Below, piece by piece: positions 9,405-18,830 of a stretch of DNA of 25,838 nucleotides (position 1 is the first letter of the stretch; each line of letters opens with the position of its first letter). The stretch spans positions 89,526 through 115,363 of the forward strand of contig NW_023365721.1 of NCBI RefSeq assembly GCF_000003815.2, given 5' to 3'. This stretch comes from Branchiostoma floridae (Eukaryota > Chordata > Leptocardii > Amphioxiformes > Branchiostomatidae). A program made the translations under genes and the position numbers. Below the pieces are notes generated by a model. It had not been told where the DNA came from and made no database searches. It was given only the letters and a program-made list of their open reading frames with translations.

Positions 9405-9905
9405 TTGCCATCCTTATGAAACTACTGACGGGAGAGTACCATGTAGTTATGCTTATGGTTATAGAAACTACTGACGGGAGAGTACCATACAAGTATGCTT
9501 ATAGAAACTACTGACTGGAGAGTACCATACAAGTATGCTTACAGAAACTACTGACTGGAGAGTACCATACAAGTATGCTTATAGAAACTACTGACTGGAG
9601 AGTACCATACAAGTATGCTTATAGAAACTACTGACTGGAGAGTACCATACAAGTATGCTTATAGAAACTACTGACTGGAGAGCACCATACAAGTATGCTT
9701 ATAGAAACTACTGACTGGAGAGTACCATACAAGTATGCTTATAGAAACTACTGACGGGAGAGTACCATGTATAGTTATGCTTATGGTTATAGAAACTACT
9801 GACGGGAGAGCACCATACAAGTATGCTTATAGAAACTACTGACTGGAGAGTACCATACAGTTATGTTTATTGAAACTCCTGACGGGAGAGCACCATGCAG
9901 TTATG
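9405..9905. repeat. 40-bp minisatellite in EGF-TSP1 intron
   Basis: About 12 copies of a 40-bp unit with the core AGAAACTACTGACTGGAGAG. The first degenerate unit in transcript direction starts about 12 nt after the EGF exon donor. Confidence 0.95.
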
Positions 9906-9918
9906 CTCATCCTCTTAC

Positions 9919-10060
9919 CTGGCTGCTCGCAGGTGGGGCCTGTCCACTCCGGACGGCTGCAGAGACAGTAGGCGGTGCTGGGGTCGCCACATCCCCGCCG
10001 GCACACGCCGCCGTTACGGCACGCTGCTTCCAGACACGCGCTTCGGTTCGTCTGCTGCTG
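9919..10060 (-). CDS. Gene B, exon 2: EGF-like domain
   Basis: The acceptor is at one of four successive CAG triplets (10063-10052), all in phase 0, so the 5' end could be 10060 to 10051. The exon reads TNRSACLEAACRNGGVC, then RRGC, AYCLCSRPEWTGPTC and EQP, ending phase 1 at a strong donor (CAGCCAG followed by GTAAGAG). Spacing is that of an EGF-like domain: C-x4-C-x5-C, then C-x-C-x9-C. There is one extra cysteine between the third and fourth positions, making seven, so one may be free or bond to a neighbour. I see no calcium-binding DxxE signature. It joins the TSP1 exon through a split Val codon. Confidence 0.88.
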
Positions 10061-10239
10061 CTGAGGCGCGATAGGTCGCAATATACACACTTTGCCCTGA
10101 GCTCTATAACTCTAGCAATTTGTGCAATAATCTTGCTACTCTAAAACTTATAAGCTGCAAAATGTGCGACAATGGACGTTATATATACTTTTAAGCCTTA
10201 AGTTTGTAAATTGTGTTGTGTGCTCACATGACATGCATA

Positions 10240-11265
10240 TATGACAATGTAATACATGTACCCCTGTTTAAGGCCTTAAACCAGGGCCCATTCCTGACAA
10301 TGTAATACATGTACCCCTGTTTAAGGCCTTAATCCTATCCAGACTGGGCTTTTTGGGCATTCCCTGGCCTGGGGTGGGGGTGGGTGGGAGCGGGGCTCAT
10401 TCGACCCCCTTCGTATTTTCAAAACGGCTTACTGTACGATCACCAAATTTGGAGGGGGTGATATGCTCGTCGAGGTTTATAATTTCTGAAATTTTCATAT
10501 CATTATGACGTAATACGACGTAATTATGACGTCATGAATTGATTTTTGGGGCGAAAACGAGGAATTCCCATAATACCTAAATACTTCACACAAAAAGGTA
10601 CCAATAAAGGTTTCTTATCAATATTTAGGTGATTTAATACTTCTGTTGTCAATAGCCGACGCAGCGACGTCAAAATGACGTCATAAAATGACGTCATCTG
10701 TAGTTTAGCTAGCCGCCATCTTGGATTATGAACCTTAATTCTCTTAAGATACATTTTTTCAACATAATGCTAAAACCCCATGAAAATGGATTGAAATGTT
10801 CACATGAATGTTCTATGTAAGAGAATACCAAGTAGTGATAAAATCCGAGTGAAAATAAGCTGGTTAAGCTTGTCATCGTGACATTGTGGGCCATCTTGGA
10901 TTTTGACCAGTTACGTCATCTCATTAGCATAATTGAGAAGTTGCCATTCAGAAACCCGTTGCCATGGCAACACGAAAAATTATAAACTTATTCTTTTTTT
11001 GGTTAATTGTTCTATTGTTCTAGCACAAGCCGTTCGGGAGCTATACGACGTCAAAGTTGCCGCAGGCACTTTAACCCCCCCCCCCCCAGTCTCGATAGGG
11101 TTAAACCAGGGTCTATCTCTGACAATGTAATACATGTACCCTGTTTAAGGCCTTAAACCAGGGTGCATTCATGGCAATGTAATACATGTACCCCTGTTTA
11201 AGGCCTTAAACCAGGGTCCATCTCTGACAATGTAATACATGTACCCCTGTTTAAGCCTTAAACCT
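10240..11265. repeat. ~54-bp repeat split by a transposon
   Basis: About five copies of a unit containing GACAATGTAATACATGTACC and TGTTTAAGGCCTTAAACC, with variants. Two lie left of the transposon at 10333-11100 and three to its right. Confidence 0.85.
10333..11100. mobile_element. piggyBac-like non-autonomous element (MITE)
   Basis: A 768-bp element flanked on both sides by TTAA (10329-10332 and 11101-11104). Its ends are inverted repeats: TCCTATCCAGACTGGG on the left and CCCTATCGAGACTGGG read inwards from the right, 14 of 16 identical. TTAA target duplication with CCC(T)-type ends is the mark of the piggyBac superfamily. There is no transposase, and no open frame exceeds about 76 codons. 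It contains several TGACGTCA/GACGTCAT stretches. The neighbouring repeat copies carry the uninterrupted site GGCCTTAAACCAGGG. It lies in the PAN-EGF intron of gene B. Confidence 0.85.
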
Positions 11266-11384
11266 GGGTGCATTACCGGCATTTACCCGTATCTACCCAA
11301 ATTTACTGGGTACATGTAGGTAAATGCAGGTATTTACACACCAATGGTAAGTTTGGTTATTTTATGTACTGATGCCAGTTGTGA

Positions 11385-11840
11385 CACCCACCGTTCGTGG
11401 TGTGTAAACATGACACCCACCGTTAGTGGTGTGTAAACATGACACCCACCGTTAGTGGTGTGTAAACATGACACCCACCGTTAGTCATGTGTAAACATGA
11501 CACCCACCGTTAGTCGTGTGTAAAGATTACACCCACCGTTAGCCGTGTGTAAACATGACACCCACCGTTAGTCATGTGTAAACATGACACCCACCGTTAG
11601 TCGTGTGTAAAGATTACACCCACCGTTAGCCGTGTGTAAACATGACACCCACCGTTAGTGGTGTGTAAACATGACACCCACCGTAAGTCGTGTTTAAACA
11701 TGACACCCACCGTTAGTCATGTGTAAACATGACACCCACCGTTAGCCGTGTGTAAACATGACACCCACCGTTAGCCGTGTGTAAAGATGACACCCACCGT
11801 TAGCCGTGTGTAAAGATTACACCCACCGTTAGCCGTGTGT
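11385..11840. repeat. 29-bp minisatellite abutting the PAN exon
   Basis: About 16 copies of a 29-bp unit with the core GACACCCACCGTTAG on the plus strand. On the minus strand every complete unit holds AACGGTGGGTGT, the sequence used as donor at the end of the PAN exon, so the array repeats that junction. Confidence 0.95.
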
Positions 11841-12198
11841 AAACACGCCTGTCGTAGTAGTTGTATCCCGGCCTGGCCACCATGTCCCGCGGGCTCTCGG
11901 TCCGGCTGGAGTTGTTAATCTGACAGGAGCGCTGCCACACCAGGTGGTTGTAGGACCTGCAGTTCTGCTGACGACTACAGGCGGCGCTGCACTGCAGCGG
12001 GTGCGGGGCGTGAGGCACCAGGCTGACGGTGTGCCCGACCAGAGCGCGGCCCGGTAACGGTCGGGCGGACGGACTGAGCAGCCAGTGCGTGTGGCTGCGG
12101 TCAGGCAGCGGGCTGGTGGACCAGTGCGTGTGGCTGCGCACAAGGATGGCCACGGCGCCCAGCAGGTACACGGACAGCGAGACGGGTTCCTGAGACAT
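11827..12198 (-). CDS. Gene B, exon 1: signal peptide and PAN/apple domain
   Basis: The start is ATG at 12198-12196, with G at -3. MSQEPVSLSVYLLGAVAILV is a typical secretion signal. It is followed by a duplicated HTHW-containing segment, then a PAN/apple domain at about residues 50-115: two cysteines in CSAACSRQQNC, then NCRSYNHL, SCQINNSS and GYNYYDRR. PAN domains bind protein or sugar ligands outside the cell. One N-glycosylation motif (NNSS) is present. The exon ends inside the first unit of a 29-bp array, at AACG followed by GTGGGT. That donor leaves phase 0 as the EGF exon needs, and reading on gives a stop after eight codons. The only other candidate junction is a poor GC donor (GACAG/GCGTG). 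Confidence 0.8.
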
Positions 12199-12500
12199 CG
12201 CTGGACGCTGGTCACTTGTCAGACCTACTGTTCCCCCACTTTTCGGAACCACTGCTCCCCCACTATTCAGAACCACTGTCCCCTCACTGGTCACTGCTCC
12301 CTCACTGGTCACTGTTCCCCCCACTGGTCACTGTTCCCCCACTGGGACAGAACCAGGGATGGGCTCTGCGGGGCTCGCTGTTCAATCCCACTGTTCACCC
12401 CCAATGGACAGAACCAGGGACAGGCTCGGACAGTCTGTGCGAAACTAGCTACAAAGGCACCGTTGTAGCAAAGCGATGGTCAGGCTCTGCGGATCTCGCC
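12199..12500 (-). other. Presumed 5' untranslated region of gene B
   Basis: Holds four to six degenerate copies of a GGGAACAGTGACCAGTG-like unit. The frame is open upstream of the start codon, but no ATG precedes 12198 in frame within the open stretch, and the signal peptide begins right after that ATG. Confidence 0.35.
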
Positions 12501-12523
12501 ACAAAGACATCTGGTATGCTGTG

Positions 12524-12530
12524 TTATATA
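12524..12530 (-). promoter_or_regulatory. Possible TATA box upstream of gene B
   Basis: TATATAA on the minus strand, 326 bases before the gene B start codon. A start site about 30 nt downstream would give a 5' untranslated region of roughly 300 nt. That region contains short AACAGTGACCAGTG repeats (about 12225-12350). Confidence 0.25.
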
Positions 12531-12545
12531 GCCATCGATATCACT

Positions 12546-12551
12546 TTTATT
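12546..12551 (-). terminator. Possible polyadenylation signal (AATAAA)
   Basis: The first AATAAA hexamer I found on the minus strand downstream of gene A. It is 4.3 kb past the stop codon, so an association with gene A would need a very long 3' untranslated region. It may be chance. Confidence 0.15.
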
Positions 12552-12599
12552 ATCATTGTGCGCAGACGGACCTCGTCATGTCGCACGCGAGTGAAAGGC

Positions 12600-13065
12600 A
12601 TTTCGTGTAACGGTTGACTTGGAAGCTGGTTCAACCTTTTCTAAGATGTTATGTTGCCATACAGATGGCCGATAAAGGCGGTATTTCAGGCTTGTACCGA
12701 TCACCATCCCGCCAACATTGGCGTTATCTGACATGGCGCATTCTCTTTCAGGCACCTTGACATTTGATAGGACGGAAATTAAAGGTGAGGGCTCGATCTT
12801 GACGTCCATGCACGCGAAAGGGCAAAGTTCACCTCATTGTTATCGACTTGTTTTCTCCGATATTCGAGATTAGATAAGATGACCTATAACATACATGGCA
12901 ACAGATGGGTGGGAAATGGCAGGGGCACAGCGCCTCGGGTGTGTTTATGTAGCACAGGGGCATGGTGATGATGGGGCAGTAGTGTCAGTAAAAACGGGTG
13001 GGGATCTGTGTCGTAGGCTTTTGTCGCAGGCAGATACCTCACGATCACACCGCGCGTTATATCAA
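12600..13065. other. Intergenic, no gene seen
   Basis: No array and no recognisable domain. A 77-codon minus-strand frame (12809-12576) has ordinary composition but no start or splice context I can defend. Confidence 0.4.
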
Positions 13066-13292
13066 ATGCCTATGGAAAGTTGGGCATCCGAAACTGGCCC
13101 GGCTATGGAAAGTTGGGCATCCCAAACTGGCCCGGCTATAGACAGTTGGACATCCCAAATTGGCCCCGGCTATGGAAAGTTGGGCATCCCAAACTGGCCT
13201 CGGCTATGGAAAGTTGGGCATCCCAAACTGGCCTCGGCTATGAACAGTCAGGCATCCCAAACTGGCTTTGGCTATGAACAGTCAGGCATCCC
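13066..13292. repeat. 33-bp minisatellite
   Basis: About seven copies of a 33-bp unit with the core AAAGTTGGGCATCCCAAACT, abutting the 22-bp array. The unit is a multiple of three, so a plus-strand frame stays open, but it is low complexity and has no other support. Confidence 0.9.
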
Positions 13293-13299
13293 AAGTGTG

Positions 13300-13755
13300 A
13301 CATACTGTGCTGGTGTGTGTAACATACTGTGCTGGTGTGTGTAACATACTGTGCTGGTGTGTGTAACATAGTGTGCTGGTGTGTGTAACACACTGTGCTG
13401 GTGTGTGTAACACACTGTGCTGGTGTGTGTGACATACTGTGCTGTTGTGTGTAACACACTGTGCTGGTGTGTGTAACACACTGTGCCGGTGTGTGTAACA
13501 TACTGTGCTGGTGTGTGTAACACACTGTGCCGGTGTGTGTAACACACTGTGCTGGTGTGTGTAACACACTGTGCCGGTGTGTGTAACACACTGTGCCGGT
13601 GTGTGTAACATACTGTGCCGGTGTGTGTAACATAGTGTGCTGTTGTGTGTAACATACTGTGCTGGTGTGTGTAATATACTGTGCTGGTGTGTGTAACATA
13701 ATGTGCTGGTGTGTTAACACACTGTGCTAGTGTGTGTAACACACTGTGCTGTGAC
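13300..13755. repeat. 22-bp minisatellite
   Basis: About 20 copies of a 22-bp unit with the core GTGTGTAACATACTGTGCTG, with variants cac/tac and gct/gcc. The long Thr/His-rich frames across it are products of the repeat. Confidence 0.95.
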
Positions 13756-14360
13756 TGGGTGTCAGCCTGGCCCGTGTAGGCCCCCTACATGTACATTCCC
13801 ACTCACTCGTGCGAAATCAGTAAGCACACTCAATACTAGGATACATTGTTGTTAACATGGCAATTCATCATCATTTATACAATTGTAACTCTTGTACACA
13901 ATTATTCCAGATCCGCCCCGATCCTCCATTTGATCAAAAATGTTACAAATCTCGGCTACTGCTGTTAAGGAACAGCTTTGTTTTCTTTCCATCTCAATCT
14001 CACATCATCTGGACCAGCGCATGTCTGATACGGATCTCATGTCTACATGAAGCACAGCAACGAATAATCAAATTGTCGTTACAGCTGACTACAGCTCCTT
14101 GCTATATATTTCTTTGACTAGTTCTACTGTGACGTTATCCACAATTGTTCAATACATATTGTAGTGACCACTTGGTTACCATGGTTACCAGCTTGCAACA
14201 GACGTCATCAGCGGAATGTGTCCGGAAGTATTTACAGGTGGGGCGTACATGACAGTTCCAAAACGGCGCGGCGGCTGGCGGCGCACTTAAATATCAACAC
14301 ACTGAATCTACTTCTACATGACGATTTGCGCCAACCCCACATCAGTCGCTTGGATGGAAC
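13756..14360. other. Intergenic, no gene seen
   Basis: Unique sequence between two minisatellites. Short open frames exist on the plus strand (13857-14117, 14164-14385), but no splice-site context or recognisable domain supports them. The last bases of the second run into the 20-bp array. Confidence 0.4.
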
Positions 14361-15540
14361 ACTAACGAATCCCGTGATTTACTAACGAATCCCGTGATTT
14401 ACTAACGAATCCCGTGATTTACTAACGAATCCCGGGATTTACTAACGAATCCCGTGATTTACTAACGAATCCCGTGATTTACTAACGAATCCCGTGATTT
14501 ACTAACGAATCCCGTGATTTACTAACGAATCCCGTGATTTACTAACGAATCCCGTGATTTACTAACGAATCCCGTGATTTACTAACGAATCCCGTGATCT
14601 ACTAACGAATCCCGGGATTTACTAACGAATCCCGGGATTTACTAACGAATCCCGTGATTTACTAACCAATCCCGTGATTTACTAACCAATCCCGTGATTT
14701 ACTAACGAATCCCGTGATTTACTAACCAATCCCGTGATTTACTAACGAACCCCGTGATTTACTAACGAATCCCGTGATCTACTAACGAATCCCGTGATTT
14801 ACTAACGAATCCCGGGATTTACTAACCAATCCCGTGATTTACTAACGAATCCCGTGATTTACTAACGAATCCCGTGATCTACTAACGAATCCCGGGATTT
14901 ACTAACGAATCCCGTGATTTACTAACGAATCCCGTGATCTACTAACGAATCCCGTGATTTACTAACCAATCCCGTGATTTACTAACCAATCCCGTGATTT
15001 ACTAACCAATCCCGTGATTTACTAACCAATCCCGTGATTTACTAACCAATCCCGTGATTTACTAACGAATCCCGGGATTTACTAACGAATCCCGTGATTT
15101 ACTAACCAATCCCGTGATTTACTAACCAATCCCGTGATTTACTAACGAATCCCGTGATTTACTAACGAACCCCGTGATTTACTAACGAATCCCGTGATCT
15201 ACTAACGAATCCCGTGATTTACTAACGAATCCCGGGATTTACTAACGAATCCCGTGATTTACTAACCAATCCCGTGATTTACTAACGAATCCCGTGATCT
15301 ACTAACGAATCCCGTGATTTACTAACGAATCCCGGGATTTACTAACGAATCCCGTGATTTACTAACGAATCCCGTGATTTACTAACCAATCCCGTGATTT
15401 ACTAACGAATCCCGTGATTTACTAACCAATCCCGTGATTTACTAACCAATCCCGTGATTTACTAACGAATCCCGTGATTTACTAACCAATCCCGTGATTT
15501 ACTAACGAACCCCGTGATTTACTAACGAATCCCGTGATTT
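14361..15540. repeat. 20-bp minisatellite, 59 copies
   Basis: Exactly 59 contiguous copies of a 20-bp unit, ACTAACGAATCCCGTGATTT, with no length change anywhere. Variation is confined to four positions (gaat/caat, gaat/gaac, gtg/ggg, attt/atct), giving five main unit types. Each junction reads TTTACTAAC on the plus strand. Intergenic. Confidence 0.97.
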
Positions 15541-15874
15541 ATGCTCAAGCAGATCAGTGCAAAACATTAAAGGATCTCTAAAATCTTAGAATATGTAAAA
15601 ACTAGCTTAGCGATACGGAATATGTAAAAAACTTGCTTATACTTAGCGATACTGCATCGTGACCACTTCTCTTCAGCATAATTGTCCGTGAAATAGCAAA
15701 AAAAGGTCTTTCTTACAGCCCAAACGGGTGCTTAAGTTCAGCATCTTGAAGATGCGCATGCGCATCAATACATACAAATCAAAGCATTCTATTGCACTGC
15801 TAGTGACGTCATGCTATGTTACATAACACTGAAACGTGCTTCTAATAAAACTCTTCTGCACTAAAGTTTTGCTA
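15541..15874. other. Spacer between the 20-bp and 50-bp arrays
   Basis: Non-coding. It holds a local duplication of about 40 bp (near 15585-15650, gatacggaatatgtaaaa) and a 16-bp perfect palindrome at 15751-15766. Confidence 0.5.
15751..15766. promoter_or_regulatory. NRF1-like palindrome
   Basis: GATGCGCATGCGCATC is a perfect 16-bp palindrome and contains the vertebrate NRF1 consensus TGCGCATGCGCA. No transcription start is seen nearby, so a role is speculative. Confidence 0.3.
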
Positions 15875-16324
15875 AGTACCGATAGCTTCTGCGCATATGG
15901 ACAGGTAAAACCACATTAAACATTAGTACCGATAGCTTCTGCGCATATGGACAGGTAAAACCACATTAAACATTAGTACCGATAGCTTCTGCGCATATGG
16001 ACAGGTAAAACCACATTAAACATTAGTACCGATAGCTTCTGCGCATATGGACAGGTAAAACCACATTAAACATTAGTACCGATAGCTTCTGCGCATATGG
16101 ACAGGTAAAACCACATTAAACATTAGTACCGATAGCTTCTGTGCATATGGACAGGTAAAACCACATTAAACATTAGTACCGATAGCTTCTGCGCATATGG
16201 ACAGGTAAAACCACATTAAACATTAGTACCGATAGCTTCTGCGCATATGGACAGGTAAAACCACATTAAACATTAGTACCGATAGCTTCTGCGCATATGG
16301 ACAGGTAAAACCACATTAAACATT
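15875..16324. repeat. 50-bp tandem repeat, nine near-identical copies
   Basis: Nine head-to-tail copies of exactly 50 bp. The only difference I see is one base (gcgcatatgg to gtgcatatgg at about 16141). Each unit contains CAGGTAAAACC, which resembles a splice donor on the plus strand, and GCGCAGAAGC, an acceptor-like AG, on the minus strand. No gene is seen to use either. Confidence 0.95.
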
Positions 16325-16784
16325 AGTATCAATGCAAGTCTGTATCAGCATCTTTGTGAAATGATTTCAAAATATTCACATCTCGGCGTCATTAACAGTC
16401 TCCTTATGGTCAGCACAACCATTTACACCGTCTGTACACGCATTGTTCTACATGTCTACCTTTGCACTTAGTAAGTCTATATTCCTACATATGTTATATC
16501 ATTACCGACTACGTTGCGTTACTACATACACACGGGTAAGACAGGCTCGTGGGGTACAACACTACAGTAGCTCTACTAAACACATGGCAGGAAAGTATCA
16601 TTAGCTTATCCTACATTCACAATCCTATTATCATAAAATCATCCTTTACAACTATAACTAATGATGTACATCTAGTCCTCTATACAAACGAATGGTCCTA
16701 CTGTAATAAACATCCGCCATTCCTCAATCCTGCAGAAACTGGCTCTGGAGAGTTCCCCCAATGGCACGGCACTGTGAGTTATGA
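16325..16784. other. Non-coding, presumed 3' flank of gene A
   Basis: Mostly unique AT-moderate sequence with no repeat array and no convincing exon on either strand. I found no AATAAA or ATTAAA on the minus strand here, so the 3' end of gene A is not located. Confidence 0.4.
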
Positions 16785-16970
16785 CTGGTTAACACACTCA
16801 TCAGTTCCTTTCCCGAAGGTTGTCAATGTTAACCAGTCAGCTCACACCCCTCCCCGCCCTCGGGCGCGTCATCAGTTCCTTTCCCGAAGGTTGTCAAGTT
16901 AACCAGTCAGCTCACACCCCTCCCCACCCTCGGGCGCGTCATCAGTTCCTTTCCCGAAGGTCACAAATGT
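16785..16970. repeat. ~69-bp tandem duplication across gene A stop codon
   Basis: Two full copies (about 16830-16898 and 16899-16965) and one partial copy (about 16789-16829) of a unit containing CAGTTCCTTTCCCGAAGG and GTTAACCAGTCAGCTCAC. The copy nearest the gene encodes the last residues and stop; the others lie in the presumed 3' untranslated region. Confidence 0.8.
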
Positions 16971-18708
16971 CGGTCTGTCCGACAGGCTGCCATGGACGAA
17001 CCCCACATTCCCCTCCTGGTCACAAAACGTCTCCGCCTCCCTCCCTGCTTCCGCCTGCGTCTCGGAGCCTGGAGCGGGAGTGACAGTGGAGACTCCGGTC
17101 TGGAGTACAGGAGCGACTCCGTCAGTGGAGACTCCGGTCTGGAGTACAGGAGCGACTCCGTCAGTGGAGACCCCGGTCTGGAGTACAGGAGCGACTCCGT
17201 CAGTGGAGACTCCGGACTGAAGTACTGAAGTGACTTCTTCAGTCGACACCCCAGTCGAAGGCTGGTTCTGAACAGGTTCATTAGGCTGCCTATCATTCTG
17301 ACAGTCTGCTTCCGAACTGACTTTGGTCTTCACTACCTTAAGTATACATCCTTCCGAATAGTACGTTCCCATTACCACCTCTATACATCCTTCCGAATAG
17401 TACGTTCCCATTACTACCTCTTGGTACCGCTTAGTCTTGTCATACTGGGGGCTCCTGCATTCGTCCTCCGTGTCCTCGCTACAAGACATCGCTGCTGTCC
17501 CCTCAGGGCTGGACATCGCTGCTGTCCCCTCATCAGGCTGTTCAGGACTGGACATTGCTGCTGTCCCCTCATCCGGGTGTTCAGGACTGGACATCGCTGC
17601 TGTCTGGTCATCAGGCTGGTCAGGCCTGGACATTGCTGCTGTCCCCTCATCAGGCTGGTCAGGACTGGGCATCGCTGCTGTCCCCTCAGAACTGGACATC
17701 GCTGCTGTCTGGTCATCAGGCTGGTCAGGCCTGGACATTGCTGCTGTCCCCTCATCAGGCTGCTCAGGACTGGAAATTGCTGCTGTCCCCTCAGGACTGG
17801 ACATTGCTGCTGTCTCCTCATCAGGCTGATCAGGGCTGGACGTTGCTGATATTCCTTCCTCAGGCTGGTCAGGACTGGACATCGCTGCTGTTCCCTCATC
17901 TGGCTGGTCAGACCTGGACATTGCTGCTGTCTGGTCATCAGGCTGTTCAGAGCAGCAGCTGCCAGCTGCGCCTTCATCACGGATAATGGTTTGGTGTTCT
18001 TCTGGACCGACACTGGACTGATGGATCTCTGCAATTACAACAATTTCCCGGTCCCCAAGTGAAATTCCCTTCTTCTGGCCATTTTGGAGCTGGGCTGTAT
18101 CTTCGTCCTCCTCTTCGTGCGCGAGCGGGGCGCGCACGATCCCGTCCACGGGCACGGTGACGGGGGACAGCGGCTGGCACAGGGCGTGACTCGCCGTGAC
18201 AACAACCTTGATGGCATCGCTGTCCTCATCCTGACTGCTCCTGTCCAGTTCGGAGGCCTCGATGTTGTTGGCTTCGTGTTCCAGACTGTCGAACTCCCGA
18301 GTGATCTCCAGATTCTCCTTGTCCTCCTGGGTAGGAGTGGTTGCCGGGGAAACTCTCTCTTCCTCTGCCTGCTGAGGATCTTCAGCTTCCCCGTCATCAT
18401 CGTCTATGTCTACATATTCTTCTTTCTTTGCAAACCGCACAAACTTGGCAGCCTTGGGAGGCGGCCGTGCGCTGTTCTGGCTGGGCTGTGGCTGGCGGAG
18501 CGAGAGGAAGGTGGTGGTGTGAGTCTCCTCTCCATCGTCATCTATAAACTTGATGTCCTCGCGAGTCATGCGCGTGGTGGTGCTCAGCTGTTCGCACATG
18601 CGCGTGGTGGTGGTCAGCTGTTCGCTCTGCATCTCCTCACGAGACAGGCGTGCAGCAGTGCTGATGACGTCACCGCGAACGACTGGCTCGTAGGGAGAGG
18701 ACTCGTGT
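16899..18708 (-). CDS. Gene A, exon 3 with stop codon
   Basis: The acceptor TCCGTCCCCAG at 18709 supplies A to complete the split Arg codon. The frame then stays open for 602 codons to TAA at 16901-16899. It opens HESSPYEPVVRGDVISTAAR and contains the basic-acidic stretch KAAKFVRFAKKEEYVDIDDD. It then has many copies of a 13-residue unit related to AAMSSPEQPDEGT with 9-residue short forms (17480-17950), a duplicated 14-residue segment containing EVVMGTYYSEGCI (about 17340-17425), and 13-residue GVSTDGVAPVLQT repeats (17085-17250). It ends DDAPEGGEGCELTG. All repeat units keep the frame. The codons around the stop belong to a roughly 69-bp duplication that continues beyond it. A further donor (GTGTGAG just before the stop) cannot be excluded. 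Confidence 0.75.
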
Positions 18709-18830
18709 CTGGGGACGGAGGAGTAAATGTTCAACAAACAAACAACAAACATTCAGCAAAGATTAGGCTGTTAAAGTAGGTATAGGGAGAGGACTCGTGT
18801 CTGGGGACGGAAGAGTCGGGTGTTCAAACA
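18691..18830. repeat. 93-bp duplication of the exon-3 acceptor
   Basis: A stretch of more than 30 nt around the exon-3 acceptor (18691-18724) recurs 93 bp away at 18784-18817, followed in both copies by a CAAA-rich tail. Using the outer acceptor without further splicing would meet an in-frame stop within about 24 codons, so the inner acceptor is the one I use. Confidence 0.8.

Noticed and set aside
12576-12809. 77-codon minus frame as a possible small gene or transposase piece
   Set aside because: Ordinary composition, but no start or splice evidence and no motif I recognise.
12895-13720. Plus- and minus-strand frames over the 33-bp and 22-bp arrays
   Set aside because: Low-complexity repeat translation, with no exon signals.
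14361-15540. CRISPR array
   Set aside because: Units are contiguous 20-mers with no unique spacers, and the surrounding genes are spliced and animal-like.
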